From: Fodinibacter sp963707895
GTDB lineage: Bacteria; Actinomycetota; Actinomycetes; Actinomycetales; Dermatophilaceae
Direction: 5' to 3'
NCBI GenBank assembly: GCA_963707895.1
Contig: CAVPRS010000004.1
Span: 1-64,000 of the forward strand
Length of the DNA: 64,000 bases
Numbering within the stretch: position 1 is the first letter of the stretch; each line of letters begins with the position of its first letter. The notes beneath the pieces were generated by a model that was not told the DNA's origin, did not search any database, and worked only from the letters and a program-made list of their open reading frames with translations. This document shows, piece after piece, positions 16,807 to 25,576 of the stretch. Made by a program: the position numbers and the translations under genes.

Positions 16807-18852
16807 GGCGCTGCGCGACGTCGGCGGCAGTCGTGCTCGCCCTGCTCGGGGCACTGTTCGCCGGGGCGCCCCTGGCCGGTGCGAGCACGGCGGATGCCGC
16901 GGAGTCGCCGCGCCTGGTCGTCGTGGGTGCGCCCGGGCTGTCGTGGTCGGACGTCGACGGTGGTGAGCTGCCGGCCGTGCGGGCCATGGCCGCGGAAGGT
17001 TCCGTCGGGTCGATGACCGTGCGGGCCCTGCGCAGCCGGTCGTGCGCGGTCGACGGCTGGCTCACCGTGTCGGCCGGTCGTCGGGCCGCGGACGTGGCCG
17101 GCCCGTGCCGCGAGCCGCTGCCGGTCGTCGCCGACCGTGTGCCGCGCTGGGACGAGTACCTCGCCGCCGCGGCCGCCGGCTCCTACGACGCCCACCCGGG
17201 CACGCTCGCCGAGGGTGTCACGGCATCCGGCGCCTGTGTGGAGACGGTCGGGCCGGGGGCGGCGATCGGTGGTGCCGAGCCCAGTGGGGTCGTGACGACC
17301 CACGGCGTCGCCCTGCCGGGTTCGTTCCGCTGCCCGGTCGTCCTCGTCGACGGTGGGACGTTGCCTGAGTCGGGGGCCGAGCGGACGGCCGCTCTCGCGC
17401 GGCTCGACGCACTGGTCGCGCAGGTGCGGGCCGCGGATGCCGGCGCCGACGTCGTCGTCGCCGGCGTCGGAGACGGCGTGTCGCCGGTCCGCCCCCGGGC
17501 CGTGGTGGCGAGTGGGCCGTCCTACGGCCGTGGGCTGCTCACGTCCGCCTCGACGCGGCAGCCGGGACTGGTGCAGCTGCAGGACCTGACGGCGACCGCG
17601 CTGACCCGGGTCGGGGCGTCCGACGCCGAGGTCACCGGGCGCCCGCTCACGGTGTCGGCGTCCACCGGCTCGGCAGCGGCCGAGCTGGCCGACCGGGTGG
17701 GTTTCGAGACGCGTGCGGCGACGCTTCGGGCCGTGAGCCCGCAGGTCAGCCTGTGGCTGGCCGTGGCCTACGCGCTGTGGGCGCTCGTCGTGGCGGTGCT
17801 GTGGTGGCGGCATGGCCGTGCGCGGGATGCGTCACCTGGTGCGGTGCCCGCCTCGGTGCCGTCGTGGCTGCGGCTCGCCGGGGTGGCGGTGGCCGTCGTG
17901 CCCGTGTCGACCTTCGTCGCCAACCTGGTGCCCTGGTGGCGGGTGGGGGCGCCGGTCGCGGTGTTCCTCGCGGCTGTGGTGGTCGTGGCCGCGCTGCTGA
18001 CCCTGTTGGGCTGGCTGGCGGAGCGGGCGATGGCCCTCGGGGCGCTGCGGCTCGTCGCCGTCGTGACGCTGCTGGTGCTCGGCGGGGACGTTCTCACCGG
18101 GTCGGGTCTGCAGCTCAGCTCGGTCTTCGGGCAGAACCCGATCATCGGCGGACGGTTCTACGGGCTGGGCAACACGAGCTTCGCGCTCTACGGCCTCGCC
18201 GTGCTGGTCGTCGTGGGCTGGGTGGCGGCGTGGGGTCGTTCGCGTGGTCTGTCGCGGGGCGTGTCGGCCGCTCTGGCTCTGGTCGTGCTCGTGGTGGCGC
18301 TGGCCGTCGAGGCGCTGCCGGCCTGGGGCGCCGACTTCGGCGGGCCGCCGGGGCTGCTGCTCGGCGGCCTGCTCGTCATCGCGTCGGCGGCCGGGGTCCG
18401 GCTCACGTGGCGGCGAGTGCTCGTCGCTGTGGTGGGTGCGGGCGCCCTCGCGGCGGTCGTCGCAGGGCTCGACTGGCTGCGGCCGCCCGAGTCGCGCACC
18501 CACGTGGGGGAGTTCGTCGAGTCGGTGGTCTCGGGGGAGGCCGGGGCCGTCGTCGGGCGCAAGCTCGCCCAGAACGTCGACAACCTGGGTTCGCCGCCGT
18601 TGCTCGCCATCGCCGTGGCGAGCGTGGTGCTCGTGGTCGTGGCGTGGCGCACCGGCTGGCGGCCGGTGGATGCCGGAGACCGTGGTGCTGCGCGGTGCTG
18701 CCGTGATGGCCGTGGTGGCGTTCCTCGTGAACGACTCCGGGCTCGTCATCCCGGCGTTCGTGGCGCTCGTGCTGGCGCCGCTGCTCGTGGCGGCCGGCCC
18801 TTCGCACCAGAACCTTCACCTTCGCGCGGGAAAGGAAGTGGCGCGAACCTGA
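16803..18852 (+). pseudogene. Polytopic membrane protein with alkaline-phosphatase-like N-terminus, single frameshift
   Basis: GTG 16803 overlaps the stop of the GH15-like gene. The product has a signal peptide, then an extracytoplasmic domain starting PRLVVVGAPGLSWSDV that resembles the alkaline phosphatase superfamily fold. Some ten membrane helices follow, with conserved FGQNPIIGGRFYGLGNTSFAL. At about 18655-18675 the frame changes by +1. Frame 1 runs on as GWRPVDAGDRG, while the conserved continuation TVVLRGAAVMAVVAFLVNDS lies in the next frame and ends at 18852. One extra G in GCCGGAGACC would explain it. The final 16 residues are encoded by the palindromic repeat at 18801-18879. Either a recent mutation or a base-calling error. 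Confidence 0.72.
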
Positions 18853-18879
18853 AGGTTCCGGGATCGGGCGGGAAAGTTG
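18801..18879. repeat. Dispersed palindrome, family B copy 1
   Basis: Contains GAACCTTCACCTTCGC and its complement, and ends in a 29-base stretch (18851-18879) identical to 52585-52613. It lies between convergent genes and overlaps the 3' end of the frameshifted membrane-protein gene, supplying its TGA stop. Confidence 0.7.
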
Positions 18880-18886
18880 TGACGGG

Positions 18887-19336
18887 TCAGGGGGCCGGGG
18901 CCGGGGCCGCGGCGGGCTCGACGAGCTCGACGAGGATGCCCCCGGCGTCCTTGGGGTGGATGAAGTTCACCCGCGAGCTGCTCGTGCCCCGCTTCGCCTC
19001 CGGGTACAGCAGCCGCATCCCGCGCTCGCGCAGGGTGGCGCTGACGGCATCGAGGTCGGCGACACGGTAGGCGAGCTGCTGGATGCCGGGGCCGCTGCGG
19101 TCGAGGAACTTCGCGATCGTCGACTCCGGCGACAGCGGGGCCAGCAGCTGGATGCACGAGCCGCTGTCGCCGACGGCCATCATCGCCTCGCGCACGCCCT
19201 GCTCCTCGTTGGTCTCCTCGTGCAGCAGCCGCATGCCGTAGGTCGACTCGTAGAACGCGATCGCATCGTCGAGGTCGAGCACGGCCACGCCGACGTGGTC
19301 GATGGCGGTGAAGAGGTCGCTGGGCACGCTGGTCAT
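18887..19336 (-). CDS. mce: Methylmalonyl-CoA / ethylmalonyl-CoA epimerase
   Basis: Interconverts the 2R and 2S epimers of methylmalonyl-CoA, and of ethylmalonyl-CoA in organisms with the ethylmalonyl-CoA pathway. The 149-residue VOC-fold protein has IDHVGVAVLDLDDAIAFYES at the N-terminus with the metal-binding His14. IQLLAPL and ILVELVEP carry the other metal ligands of the family. GPGIQQLAYRV replaces the GLHH motif of the Propionibacterium enzyme; I recall this Gln form as normal in actinobacteria. TAGGCT ends six bases before the ATG. The Pro/Ala tail (AAAPAPAP) is unconserved. It serves the B12 mutase, although thiolase and MeaB lie nearby on the opposite strand. Confidence 0.9.
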   Translation of the reverse strand: MTSVPSDLFTAIDHVGVAVLDLDDAIAFYESTYGMRLLHEETNEEQGVREAMMAVGDSGSCIQLLAPLSPESTIAKFLDRSGPGIQQLAYRVADLDAVSATLRERGMRLLYPEAKRGTSSSRVNFIHPKDAGGILVELVEPAAAPAPAP

Positions 19337-19342
19337 GGGACC

Positions 19343-19348
19343 AGCCTA
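19343..19348 (-). promoter_or_regulatory. -10 box, leaderless promoter of the epimerase gene
   Basis: TAGGCT on the minus strand, six bases before the ATG at 19336. Confidence 0.5.
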
Positions 19349-19530
19349 GGAGTGCCGGCCCCGCCCGACCCGGGCGCGTGGCGAGCCTCACCGGATGCCG
19401 CGGCACGGCATCCGAGGAGGGTCAGCGGACCCACCGGGTGGTGAGGGTCACCGCCACGGGGGGTGGCGTCGCGCGCGCCCGTGACTAGAGTCGTTGGACG
19501 ATCCACGATCCCGACCTGGAGGGCCCACCC

Positions 19531-20730
19531 ATGTCCACCGACCCCACCGTCATCGTCGCCGGCGCCCGCACCCCGATGGGCCGGATGAGCGGCTCCCTGA
19601 AGGGCTTCAGCGGCTCCGACCTCGGCGGCTTCGCCATCAAGGGCGCCCTCGAGAAGGCCGGGGTGGCCCCGCAGGACGTCGACTACGTGATCATGGGACA
19701 GGTGCTCACCGCCGGCGAGGGCCAGATCCCGGCCCGCCAGGCGGCGACCAAGGCCGGCATCCCGATGACCGTCCCGGCGCTCAGCATCAACAAGGTCTGC
19801 CTCTCGGGCATCGACGCCATCGCGCTCGCCGACCAGCTGATCCGCGCGGGCGAGTTCGACGTGGTCGTCGCCGGTGGCCAGGAGTCGATGACCAACGCCC
19901 CGCACCTGCTCGAGAAGAGCCGCGACGGCTTCAAGTACGGCGACGTGACGATGCACGACCACATGGCCAAGGACGGCCTGTGGGACGCGTTCACCGACCA
20001 GGCGATGGGCCTGCTCACCGAGAGCGCCAACACCGGCGACCTCGCGTTCTCCCGTGAGGAGCAGGACGCCTTCTCGGCCCGGAGCCACCAGCTCGCGGCC
20101 CGCGCCTGGAAGGACGGCCTGTTCGACGACGAGGTCGTCACCGTCACGATCCCGCAGCGCAAGGGTGACGCCCTGGAGTTCCGCACCGACGAGGGCATCC
20201 GCGCCGACACGACCCCCGAGTCGCTCGCCCGGCTGCGCCCCGCGTTCTCCAAGGACGGCACGATCACGGCCGGTTCGGCCTCACAGATCTCCGACGGCGC
20301 GGCGGCCGTGGTCGTCATGCGCAAGTCGCGCGCGGAGGAGCTCGGGCTGTCCTGGCTCGCCGAGATCGGCGCCCACGGCGTCGTCGCCGGTCCCGACTCG
20401 ACGCTGCAGAGCCAACCGGCCCGGGCCATCGCCAGGGCCTGCGAGCGCGAGGGGATCGCCCCCACCGACCTCGACCTCGTCGAGATCAACGAGGCGTTCG
20501 CCGCCGTCGGCCTGGCCTCCACCAAGGAGCTCGGCCTCGACGACGACAAGGTCAACGTCAACGGCGGGGCCATCGCCCTCGGCCACCCGGTCGGCATGTC
20601 CGGGGCCCGCATCGTGCTCCACCTCGCGCTCGAGCTGCAGCGCCGCGGCGGCGGCGTCGGTGCGGCCGCGCTCTGCGGTGGTGGTGGCCAGGGCGACGCA
20701 CTCGTCGTCAAGGTCCCCGCCCGCGGCTGA
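19531..20730 (+). CDS. Acetyl-CoA C-acetyltransferase (thiolase II)
   Basis: Condenses two acetyl-CoA to acetoacetyl-CoA, or thiolyses it. The 399-residue enzyme has all three catalytic elements: nucleophile Cys90 in NKVCLSG, His352 in GGAIALGHPVGMSG, and Cys382 in ALCGGGGQG, plus NEAFA. Biosynthetic thiolases have this length. GGAGGG precedes the ATG by about eight bases, and a TAGAGT box at 19485 would give a leader of some 40 bases. MeaB follows immediately on the same strand and the epimerase is divergent. Together with the HBD at 6045 it supplies the C4 substrate for Ccr. Confidence 0.93.
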   Translation: MSTDPTVIVAGARTPMGRMSGSLKGFSGSDLGGFAIKGALEKAGVAPQDVDYVIMGQVLTAGEGQIPARQAATKAGIPMTVPALSINKVCLSGIDAIALADQLIRAGEFDVVVAGGQESMTNAPHLLEKSRDGFKYGDVTMHDHMAKDGLWDAFTDQAMGLLTESANTGDLAFSREEQDAFSARSHQLAARAWKDGLFDDEVVTVTIPQRKGDALEFRTDEGIRADTTPESLARLRPAFSKDGTITAGSASQISDGAAAVVVMRKSRAEELGLSWLAEIGAHGVVAGPDSTLQSQPARAIARACEREGIAPTDLDLVEINEAFAAVGLASTKELGLDDDKVNVNGGAIALGHPVGMSGARIVLHLALELQRRGGGVGAAALCGGGGQGDALVVKVPARG

Positions 20731-20768
20731 CCCGGACCTCCGCCGATCGGGCCGCGCACCGTCGACGT

Positions 20769-20799
20769 CCCCTCCCTCGTCGCCCAGGCGAGGGAGGGG
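20769..20799 (+). terminator. Perfect 11-bp hairpin between thiolase and meaB starts
   Basis: CCCCTCCCTCG and CGAGGGAGGGG pair around a 9-base loop, 39 bases after the thiolase stop. It looks like a terminator but also lies inside the open frame that encodes the family-conserved N-terminus of MeaB, so it may instead be an mRNA structure within that gene. Confidence 0.4.
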
Positions 20800-20862
20800 C
20801 GTGCGCGTGCGGTCGCCCGCCTGATCTCGCTCGTCGAGGACGGCCACCCGGCGCTGCGCGAG

Positions 20863-21729
20863 GTGATGGCGCTCATCGCGCCGGATGCCGGTCGCGCCCA
20901 CGTCGTCGGCGTCACCGGGGCGCCGGGCGTGGGGAAGTCGACCATCACCAACGCGCTCGTGACGGCTCACCGGGCGGTGGGCCACCGGGTGGGCGTGCTC
21001 GCCGTGGACCCGTCGTCGCCCTTCTCCGGCGGAGCCCTGCTCGGGGACCGGATCCGGATGTCCGGCCACGCGGCGGACCCGGAGGTCTTCATCCGCTCGA
21101 TGGCCTCGCGCGGCCACCTCGGAGGCCTGTCGTGGGCCGCGCCGCAGGCGCTGCGGGTGCTCGACGCGGCCGGCTGCGACGTCGTGCTGCTCGAGACGGT
21201 CGGGGTGGGCCAGTCGGAGGTCGAGGTCGCCGGAACCGCCGACACGACCGTGGTGATGCTCGCGCCCGGCATGGGCGACGGCATCCAGGCCGCGAAGGCG
21301 GGCATCCTCGAGGTGGCCGACGTGCTCGTGGTCAACAAGGCCGACCGCGAGGGTGCCGACCGCACGGTGCGCGACCTGCGGCACGCCACCGGGCTGGGTG
21401 CCGGCTCCGAGCCCGGCGCCTGGCGGGTGCCCGTGGTGCGCACGGTGGCCACCGAGGGCACGGGCGTCGACGACCTCGTCGCGGCGGTCGAGGCGCACCG
21501 GGCCGCGCTCGGCGTCGACGGGCTGCGCGCCCGGCGGGTGCGCCGGGCCGCGCGCGAGGTGGAGGGGCTGGCCGTGGAGACGCTGCGGGCGCGGGCGGGT
21601 GGGCTGCACGGCGACAGCCGGCTCGACGCGCTCGCCGACGACGTGGTCGCGGGCCGGACCGACCCGTATGCCGCGGCCGACCGGCTCGTGGGCGAGCTCA
21701 CCGCCGGCGGCGCCCCCGATCCGGGCTGA
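20863..21729 (+). CDS. meaB: Methylmalonyl-CoA-mutase-associated GTPase MeaB
   Basis: GTP-dependent chaperone that protects and reloads AdoCbl-dependent acyl-CoA mutases. Visible motifs are the P-loop GAPGVGKST, the switch segment DPSSPFSGGALLGDR, ETVGVGQSE and NKAD, with MSGHAADPEVFIRSMASRG between. The first ATG/GTG/TTG of the frame is GTG 20863, giving 288 residues. The frame stays open back to the thiolase stop at 20728 and encodes VDVPSLVAQAREG and AVARLISLVEDGHPALREV, which match the normal MeaB N-terminal helices. True synthesis may therefore begin upstream at a non-standard codon (ATC 20746 is the best candidate), or a base is wrong. Likely partner: the mutase at 1475. Confidence 0.88.
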   Translation: MMALIAPDAGRAHVVGVTGAPGVGKSTITNALVTAHRAVGHRVGVLAVDPSSPFSGGALLGDRIRMSGHAADPEVFIRSMASRGHLGGLSWAAPQALRVLDAAGCDVVLLETVGVGQSEVEVAGTADTTVVMLAPGMGDGIQAAKAGILEVADVLVVNKADREGADRTVRDLRHATGLGAGSEPGAWRVPVVRTVATEGTGVDDLVAAVEAHRAALGVDGLRARRVRRAAREVEGLAVETLRARAGGLHGDSRLDALADDVVAGRTDPYAAADRLVGELTAGGAPDPG

Positions 21730-21795
21730 GGCCCTCGCCCGCGCCCCCGGGCGGAACGCCCTGGCGAGCACAGGCGGCTCGGGCACGATGGGCCG

Positions 21796-22398
21796 GTGGC
21801 CCCCGACGACACCGCCCCCGTCCCGTCACCGGACCTCGCCGAGAAGCCCACCCTGCACGGGCGGCTGGTGACCCTGCGTCCCTTCCGCGGCGGCGACGTC
21901 GAGGTGATGGCACAGGTGCTGTCGGACCCCGAGGTGCGGCGGCTCACCGGCAGCGTCGAGTCGACCGCCGAGGCCGAGCGATCCCAGCCCGTGGATGACC
22001 GGCTGCGCGACTGGTACGCCACCCGCAACGACCAGGTCGACCGGCTCGACCTCGCGATCGAGGACGCCGCCACCGGCCGGCTCGTCGGCGAGGTCGTGCT
22101 CAACGAGGTCGACCTCGAGGCCCTCACCTGCAACCTGCGCGTGCTCGTCGGCCCCGAGGGCAGGAACCGCGGACTGGGGACCGAGGCGGTCACGATGGCG
22201 ACGGCCTACGGCATCAAGGTGCTGGGACTGCGGCGGATCACCCTTGAGGTCTTCGAGTTCAACCCGCGCGGGCGACGGGTCTACGAGAAGGTCGGCTACT
22301 CCGTGACGGGCGTGCGCCCCGGCGCCCTGGTGTTCGACGGGGTGGCCGTCGGCGCGGTCGACATGGCGGTGGACGCCGACACCTGGCGCGGTCGGTAA
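21796..22398 (+). CDS. GNAT-family N-acetyltransferase (RimJ/RimL type)
   Basis: Transfers an acetyl group from acetyl-CoA to an amine. In the 200-residue protein the N-terminal 18 residues are extra. The GNAT fold then runs from LHGRLVTLRPFRGGD to the end, with the acetyl-CoA pyrophosphate loop GPEGRNRGLGTEAV (about 116-129) and the family's LEVFEFNPRGRRVYEKVGY. It is most like the RimJ/RimL group that modifies protein N-termini or antibiotics, but the substrate cannot be predicted. GTG 21796 is six bases after CACGAT, consistent with a leaderless message. No functional link to neighbours is apparent. Confidence 0.82.
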   Translation: MAPDDTAPVPSPDLAEKPTLHGRLVTLRPFRGGDVEVMAQVLSDPEVRRLTGSVESTAEAERSQPVDDRLRDWYATRNDQVDRLDLAIEDAATGRLVGEVVLNEVDLEALTCNLRVLVGPEGRNRGLGTEAVTMATAYGIKVLGLRRITLEVFEFNPRGRRVYEKVGYSVTGVRPGALVFDGVAVGAVDMAVDADTWRGR

Positions 22399-22462
22399 CC
22401 CGTTCCGGTGCTGTGCCTCTCGGGGTAGCGTGTGCTCTCGTGTGTCCGGCGGAGGGAGCGTG

Positions 22463-25400
22463 GTGAGCAGGCTGGCGTCGACCTGGGCAGCGGTTCGCTA
22501 CCGACGCAGTCAGTCGATCGCCCTCGTTCTCGTGTCGGCCCTCGTCACCACCTGTGCCGTCTTCGCGCCGATGTTCGTGCGCACCCTCGAGCAGGGCCTG
22601 CTGCGGGCCCGGTTGGTCGAGCGCGACGTCGCCGACACCACCGTGCTGCTGCGTGCCGTTCGCACCACCGCCGACCCCTCGACGACCCCGGGCGACATCG
22701 CGACCGCCATGCCGTCGGGGGCGCTGCGGTGGTTCGGCGACCGGGTGGGGATGACCACGGCCGACACGAGTGTGCAGCCACGCGAGGGCCTGCAGCGCTC
22801 ACCGCTGCGCCTCGTCGCCCGCGACGACATCTGCGACCACCTCGAGCTGACGAGCGGTAAGTGCCCGCAGCTGCCGCGGGAGGTGCTCGTCTCGGCCGCC
22901 GATGCCAAGGCGTGGGGCTGGAAGGAGGGCCAGGTCTTCGACGTCCCCGACCCGTCGGTCCTCCCCGGCGAGCCGTCCTCGGAGGTGCCGCTGACCGTCG
23001 TCGGGGTCTACCGCACGAAGCCCGACCCCGGCTACTGGCTGCGCACCCAGATCGACGGCAAGTCGGGTTTCCCTCTCGCCCAAGGGTTGTCGATCGTCCC
23101 TGCCGTCGACGACTTCGTCACCGACGAGAGCACCTTCGACGACGGCTGGGGGCAGGCGCAGATCTCGGTGGAGTACCCGCTCGACCGGTCGCGTGTCTCG
23201 CTCACCACGGTCCCCGAGATCAGCACCGCGTTGTCGGGCCTCAGCGACGCCAAGGAGGGCGTCGCGGTCTCGACTCCGCTGCCCGACCTGGTCGCGTCGA
23301 TCGACTCCGGGCGCGCCATCGTGCGCACCCTGGTGCCACTGCTGCTGGCGCAGCTGGCCCTGCTCGCCATCACGGTGCTGGTCCTCGTGGCGAACGCCGC
23401 CGTCGAGCAGCGTCGCCCTGAGGTGGCTCTCGCGCGCCTGCGCGGCCGCAGCCGCGAGGGTGGCAGCCGGGTGGTCATGGCCGAGCTGACGTTGACCGTG
23501 CTGCTCGGCGTGCCCCTGGGTGTCGGGGTGGCCCTGCTCATCGGGGAGCTGCTCCGCCGGACCCTGATGCCGGCCGGCGTCCCGCTCGAGCTGCGCTGGC
23601 CGCTCGTCATCGCCGTGGCCGTGGCCGTCGTCGGGTGTCTCGTCGCCGTCTACCTCGCGGCCCGGCCGGTGCTGCGCGAACCGGTGGCCTCGCTCCTGCG
23701 CCGGGTGCCACCGGCCACGGGGCGCGTGCTCGGCATGCTCGACGTCGTCGTGGTGGTCGTGGCGGTGCTCGCCCTCGTGGGGCTGGTGTCCGGCGACGTC
23801 AAGGGGCCTTCGGCGCTGCTCGTGCCGGTGCTGCTCGCCCTGGCCGTCGGGCTGCTCGGGGCCGCCCTGCTGCGCCGCGTCGCCGCCGGCACCGGCCGAC
23901 GTGCCCTGTCGAAAGGGCGGTTGGCGCAGGGCATCGCGGCGCTCTCGCTCGCTCGGCGCCCGTCGCTGCGGAACGTTCTCGTCGTGGTCACCACGGCCAC
24001 CGCCCTCGCGACCTTCGCCGTGAACGCCGTGGTCGTCGGCGCCGAGAACCGCACTGCCCGGGCCGAGCTGGAGACCGGGGCGCCGGCGGTGATCGAGACC
24101 GACGCGACCAACCCCACGACGCTCGCCGCGGTGGTCGACGCGTTGCCGGCCGCCCAGCGTGCGGTCGCGACCCCGGTGGTCGTCATCCGCCCGCGCGACA
24201 GCTCGGCGGTGCCGACCCTGCTCGCGCGTCCGGCCGAGCTGAGCCGCATCGGGTACGCCGTCCCCGACGACCTCGCGGCCCTGACCCCGCCTGTGGTGCC
24301 GAGCGTCCAGCTCGCCGACGGGACGATCACCGGCACCCTGGCGTGGACGCTGACCAACTTCCGGTCCGCGGAGGAGCCCGCGGGCACGGCACCGCAGTCG
24401 CCGACCGGCATCCCCGGTGGTGACCTGTCGGTGGCGCCGGAGCCGCTGACGGTGGGCATCACGGTGACGACCCCCGACGGCGAGTCCCTCGACCGCGACC
24501 TCGGCGAGGTGCCTCAGACCGCGAAGGGCCAGGTGCCGATCGACGCCAAGGTGCTCTGCCCGGACGGATGCCGTCTGGCCGCGCTCTGGCTGCGCGGCAC
24601 TGACCAGTTCACCGACGTGATCGCGGGCCACCTCGACCTGACCGACCTCGAGCTCGACGGCGCGCCGCTCGACATCGGCGACGGCGCGAGCTGGCTGCCG
24701 GTCGAGACCCCCACGACGGACGGCACCCAGGTGCTGTCCGGGGCCGGCAACGACCTCGGCATCGACTTCACCAACACGGGGCGTCGGGTGGTGTCCCGCT
24801 GGGGGGACGTGCCTGACCCGATGCCCGTCGTGCTCGCCGGCCGGCCGCCGGTCGACGCGGACGGCGACGACTTCACCCTGATCGGCCTCGGCGGGCGGCC
24901 GGTGGCGTCCCGCGCGGTCCAGCACGTCGACGCACTGCCCGCGCTCACGAACCACGGCGCCCTCGCCGACCTCGACGCGCAGCTGCGCGTCGGCGGGGAG
25001 GTGGGCCCCGGCTCGGCCCTGCAGGTGTGGCTGGGGACCGAGTCCCCGGACGTCATCCGTGAGGTGTCGGCGGCGCTCACGGCGGGCGGCCTGCCGGTCA
25101 CGTCGACCACCACGGTCACCGAGGCCCGCGCGCAGTACGACCGCTCGGCCACCGGCTGGGGGCTCCTGCTCGGAGTCTTCACCGGCGTGATGGCGCTGCT
25201 CGTGTCCTGCCTCGTCGTCGGCCTGGTCGCGGTCACCTCGTGGCGCGGGGTCGCCCGCGACCTGGCCGGCCTCCTGGTCGCCGGTACCCCGCGGACCGTG
25301 CTCCGGTCGGCGGTGCGTCGCGAGCAGCTCACCACCGTGGTGGCCGGGGTGCTGCTCGGGACCCTGTGCGGCGTGGCCGGTGCGGTGCTGGCCATGCCGC

Positions 25401-25576
25401 TGCTCCCGCTGTTCGACCGGCCCGCGGCCGTGCCGGTGCCCGACCTCACACCCGCGTGGTTGGCGATCGGCGCAACGGCGCTCCTCGCGCTCCTGCTCGT
25501 CGGCGGGGTGGCCCTGCTCGCCGCTCGCGGCGTCGTCGCGCGTGCGGTGCCCGAGCGGCTGCGGGAGTCGTTGTGA
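22463..25576 (+). CDS. FtsX-type ABC transporter permease, double-length
   Basis: The 1037-residue membrane protein has an N-terminal helix (about 15-35) followed by a large extracytoplasmic domain. A helix cluster comes at about 285-390 (FtsX core) with more helices to about 540. A second extracytoplasmic domain (about 550-890) and three C-terminal helices follow. It is thus a fusion of two FtsX/MacB-like halves. GTG 22463 (or GTG 22460) has GGAGGGAGC just upstream. A frame start at 22430 overlaps the TAGCGT box (22426-22431) and is unlikely. The stop overlaps the GTG of the first ATPase gene, so the three genes form one operon. Such systems are mechanotransmitters or exporters; the cargo is unknown. 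Confidence 0.83.
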   Translation: MSRLASTWAAVRYRRSQSIALVLVSALVTTCAVFAPMFVRTLEQGLLRARLVERDVADTTVLLRAVRTTADPSTTPGDIATAMPSGALRWFGDRVGMTTADTSVQPREGLQRSPLRLVARDDICDHLELTSGKCPQLPREVLVSAADAKAWGWKEGQVFDVPDPSVLPGEPSSEVPLTVVGVYRTKPDPGYWLRTQIDGKSGFPLAQGLSIVPAVDDFVTDESTFDDGWGQAQISVEYPLDRSRVSLTTVPEISTALSGLSDAKEGVAVSTPLPDLVASIDSGRAIVRTLVPLLLAQLALLAITVLVLVANAAVEQRRPEVALARLRGRSREGGSRVVMAELTLTVLLGVPLGVGVALLIGELLRRTLMPAGVPLELRWPLVIAVAVAVVGCLVAVYLAARPVLREPVASLLRRVPPATGRVLGMLDVVVVVVAVLALVGLVSGDVKGPSALLVPVLLALAVGLLGAALLRRVAAGTGRRALSKGRLAQGIAALSLARRPSLRNVLVVVTTATALATFAVNAVVVGAENRTARAELETGAPAVIETDATNPTTLAAVVDALPAAQRAVATPVVVIRPRDSSAVPTLLARPAELSRIGYAVPDDLAALTPPVVPSVQLADGTITGTLAWTLTNFRSAEEPAGTAPQSPTGIPGGDLSVAPEPLTVGITVTTPDGESLDRDLGEVPQTAKGQVPIDAKVLCPDGCRLAALWLRGTDQFTDVIAGHLDLTDLELDGAPLDIGDGASWLPVETPTTDGTQVLSGAGNDLGIDFTNTGRRVVSRWGDVPDPMPVVLAGRPPVDADGDDFTLIGLGGRPVASRAVQHVDALPALTNHGALADLDAQLRVGGEVGPGSALQVWLGTESPDVIREVSAALTAGGLPVTSTTTVTEARAQYDRSATGWGLLLGVFTGVMALLVSCLVVGLVAVTSWRGVARDLAGLLVAGTPRTVLRSAVRREQLTTVVAGVLLGTLCGVAGAVLAMPLLPLFDRPAAVPVPDLTPAWLAIGATALLALLLVGGVALLAARGVVARAVPERLRESL

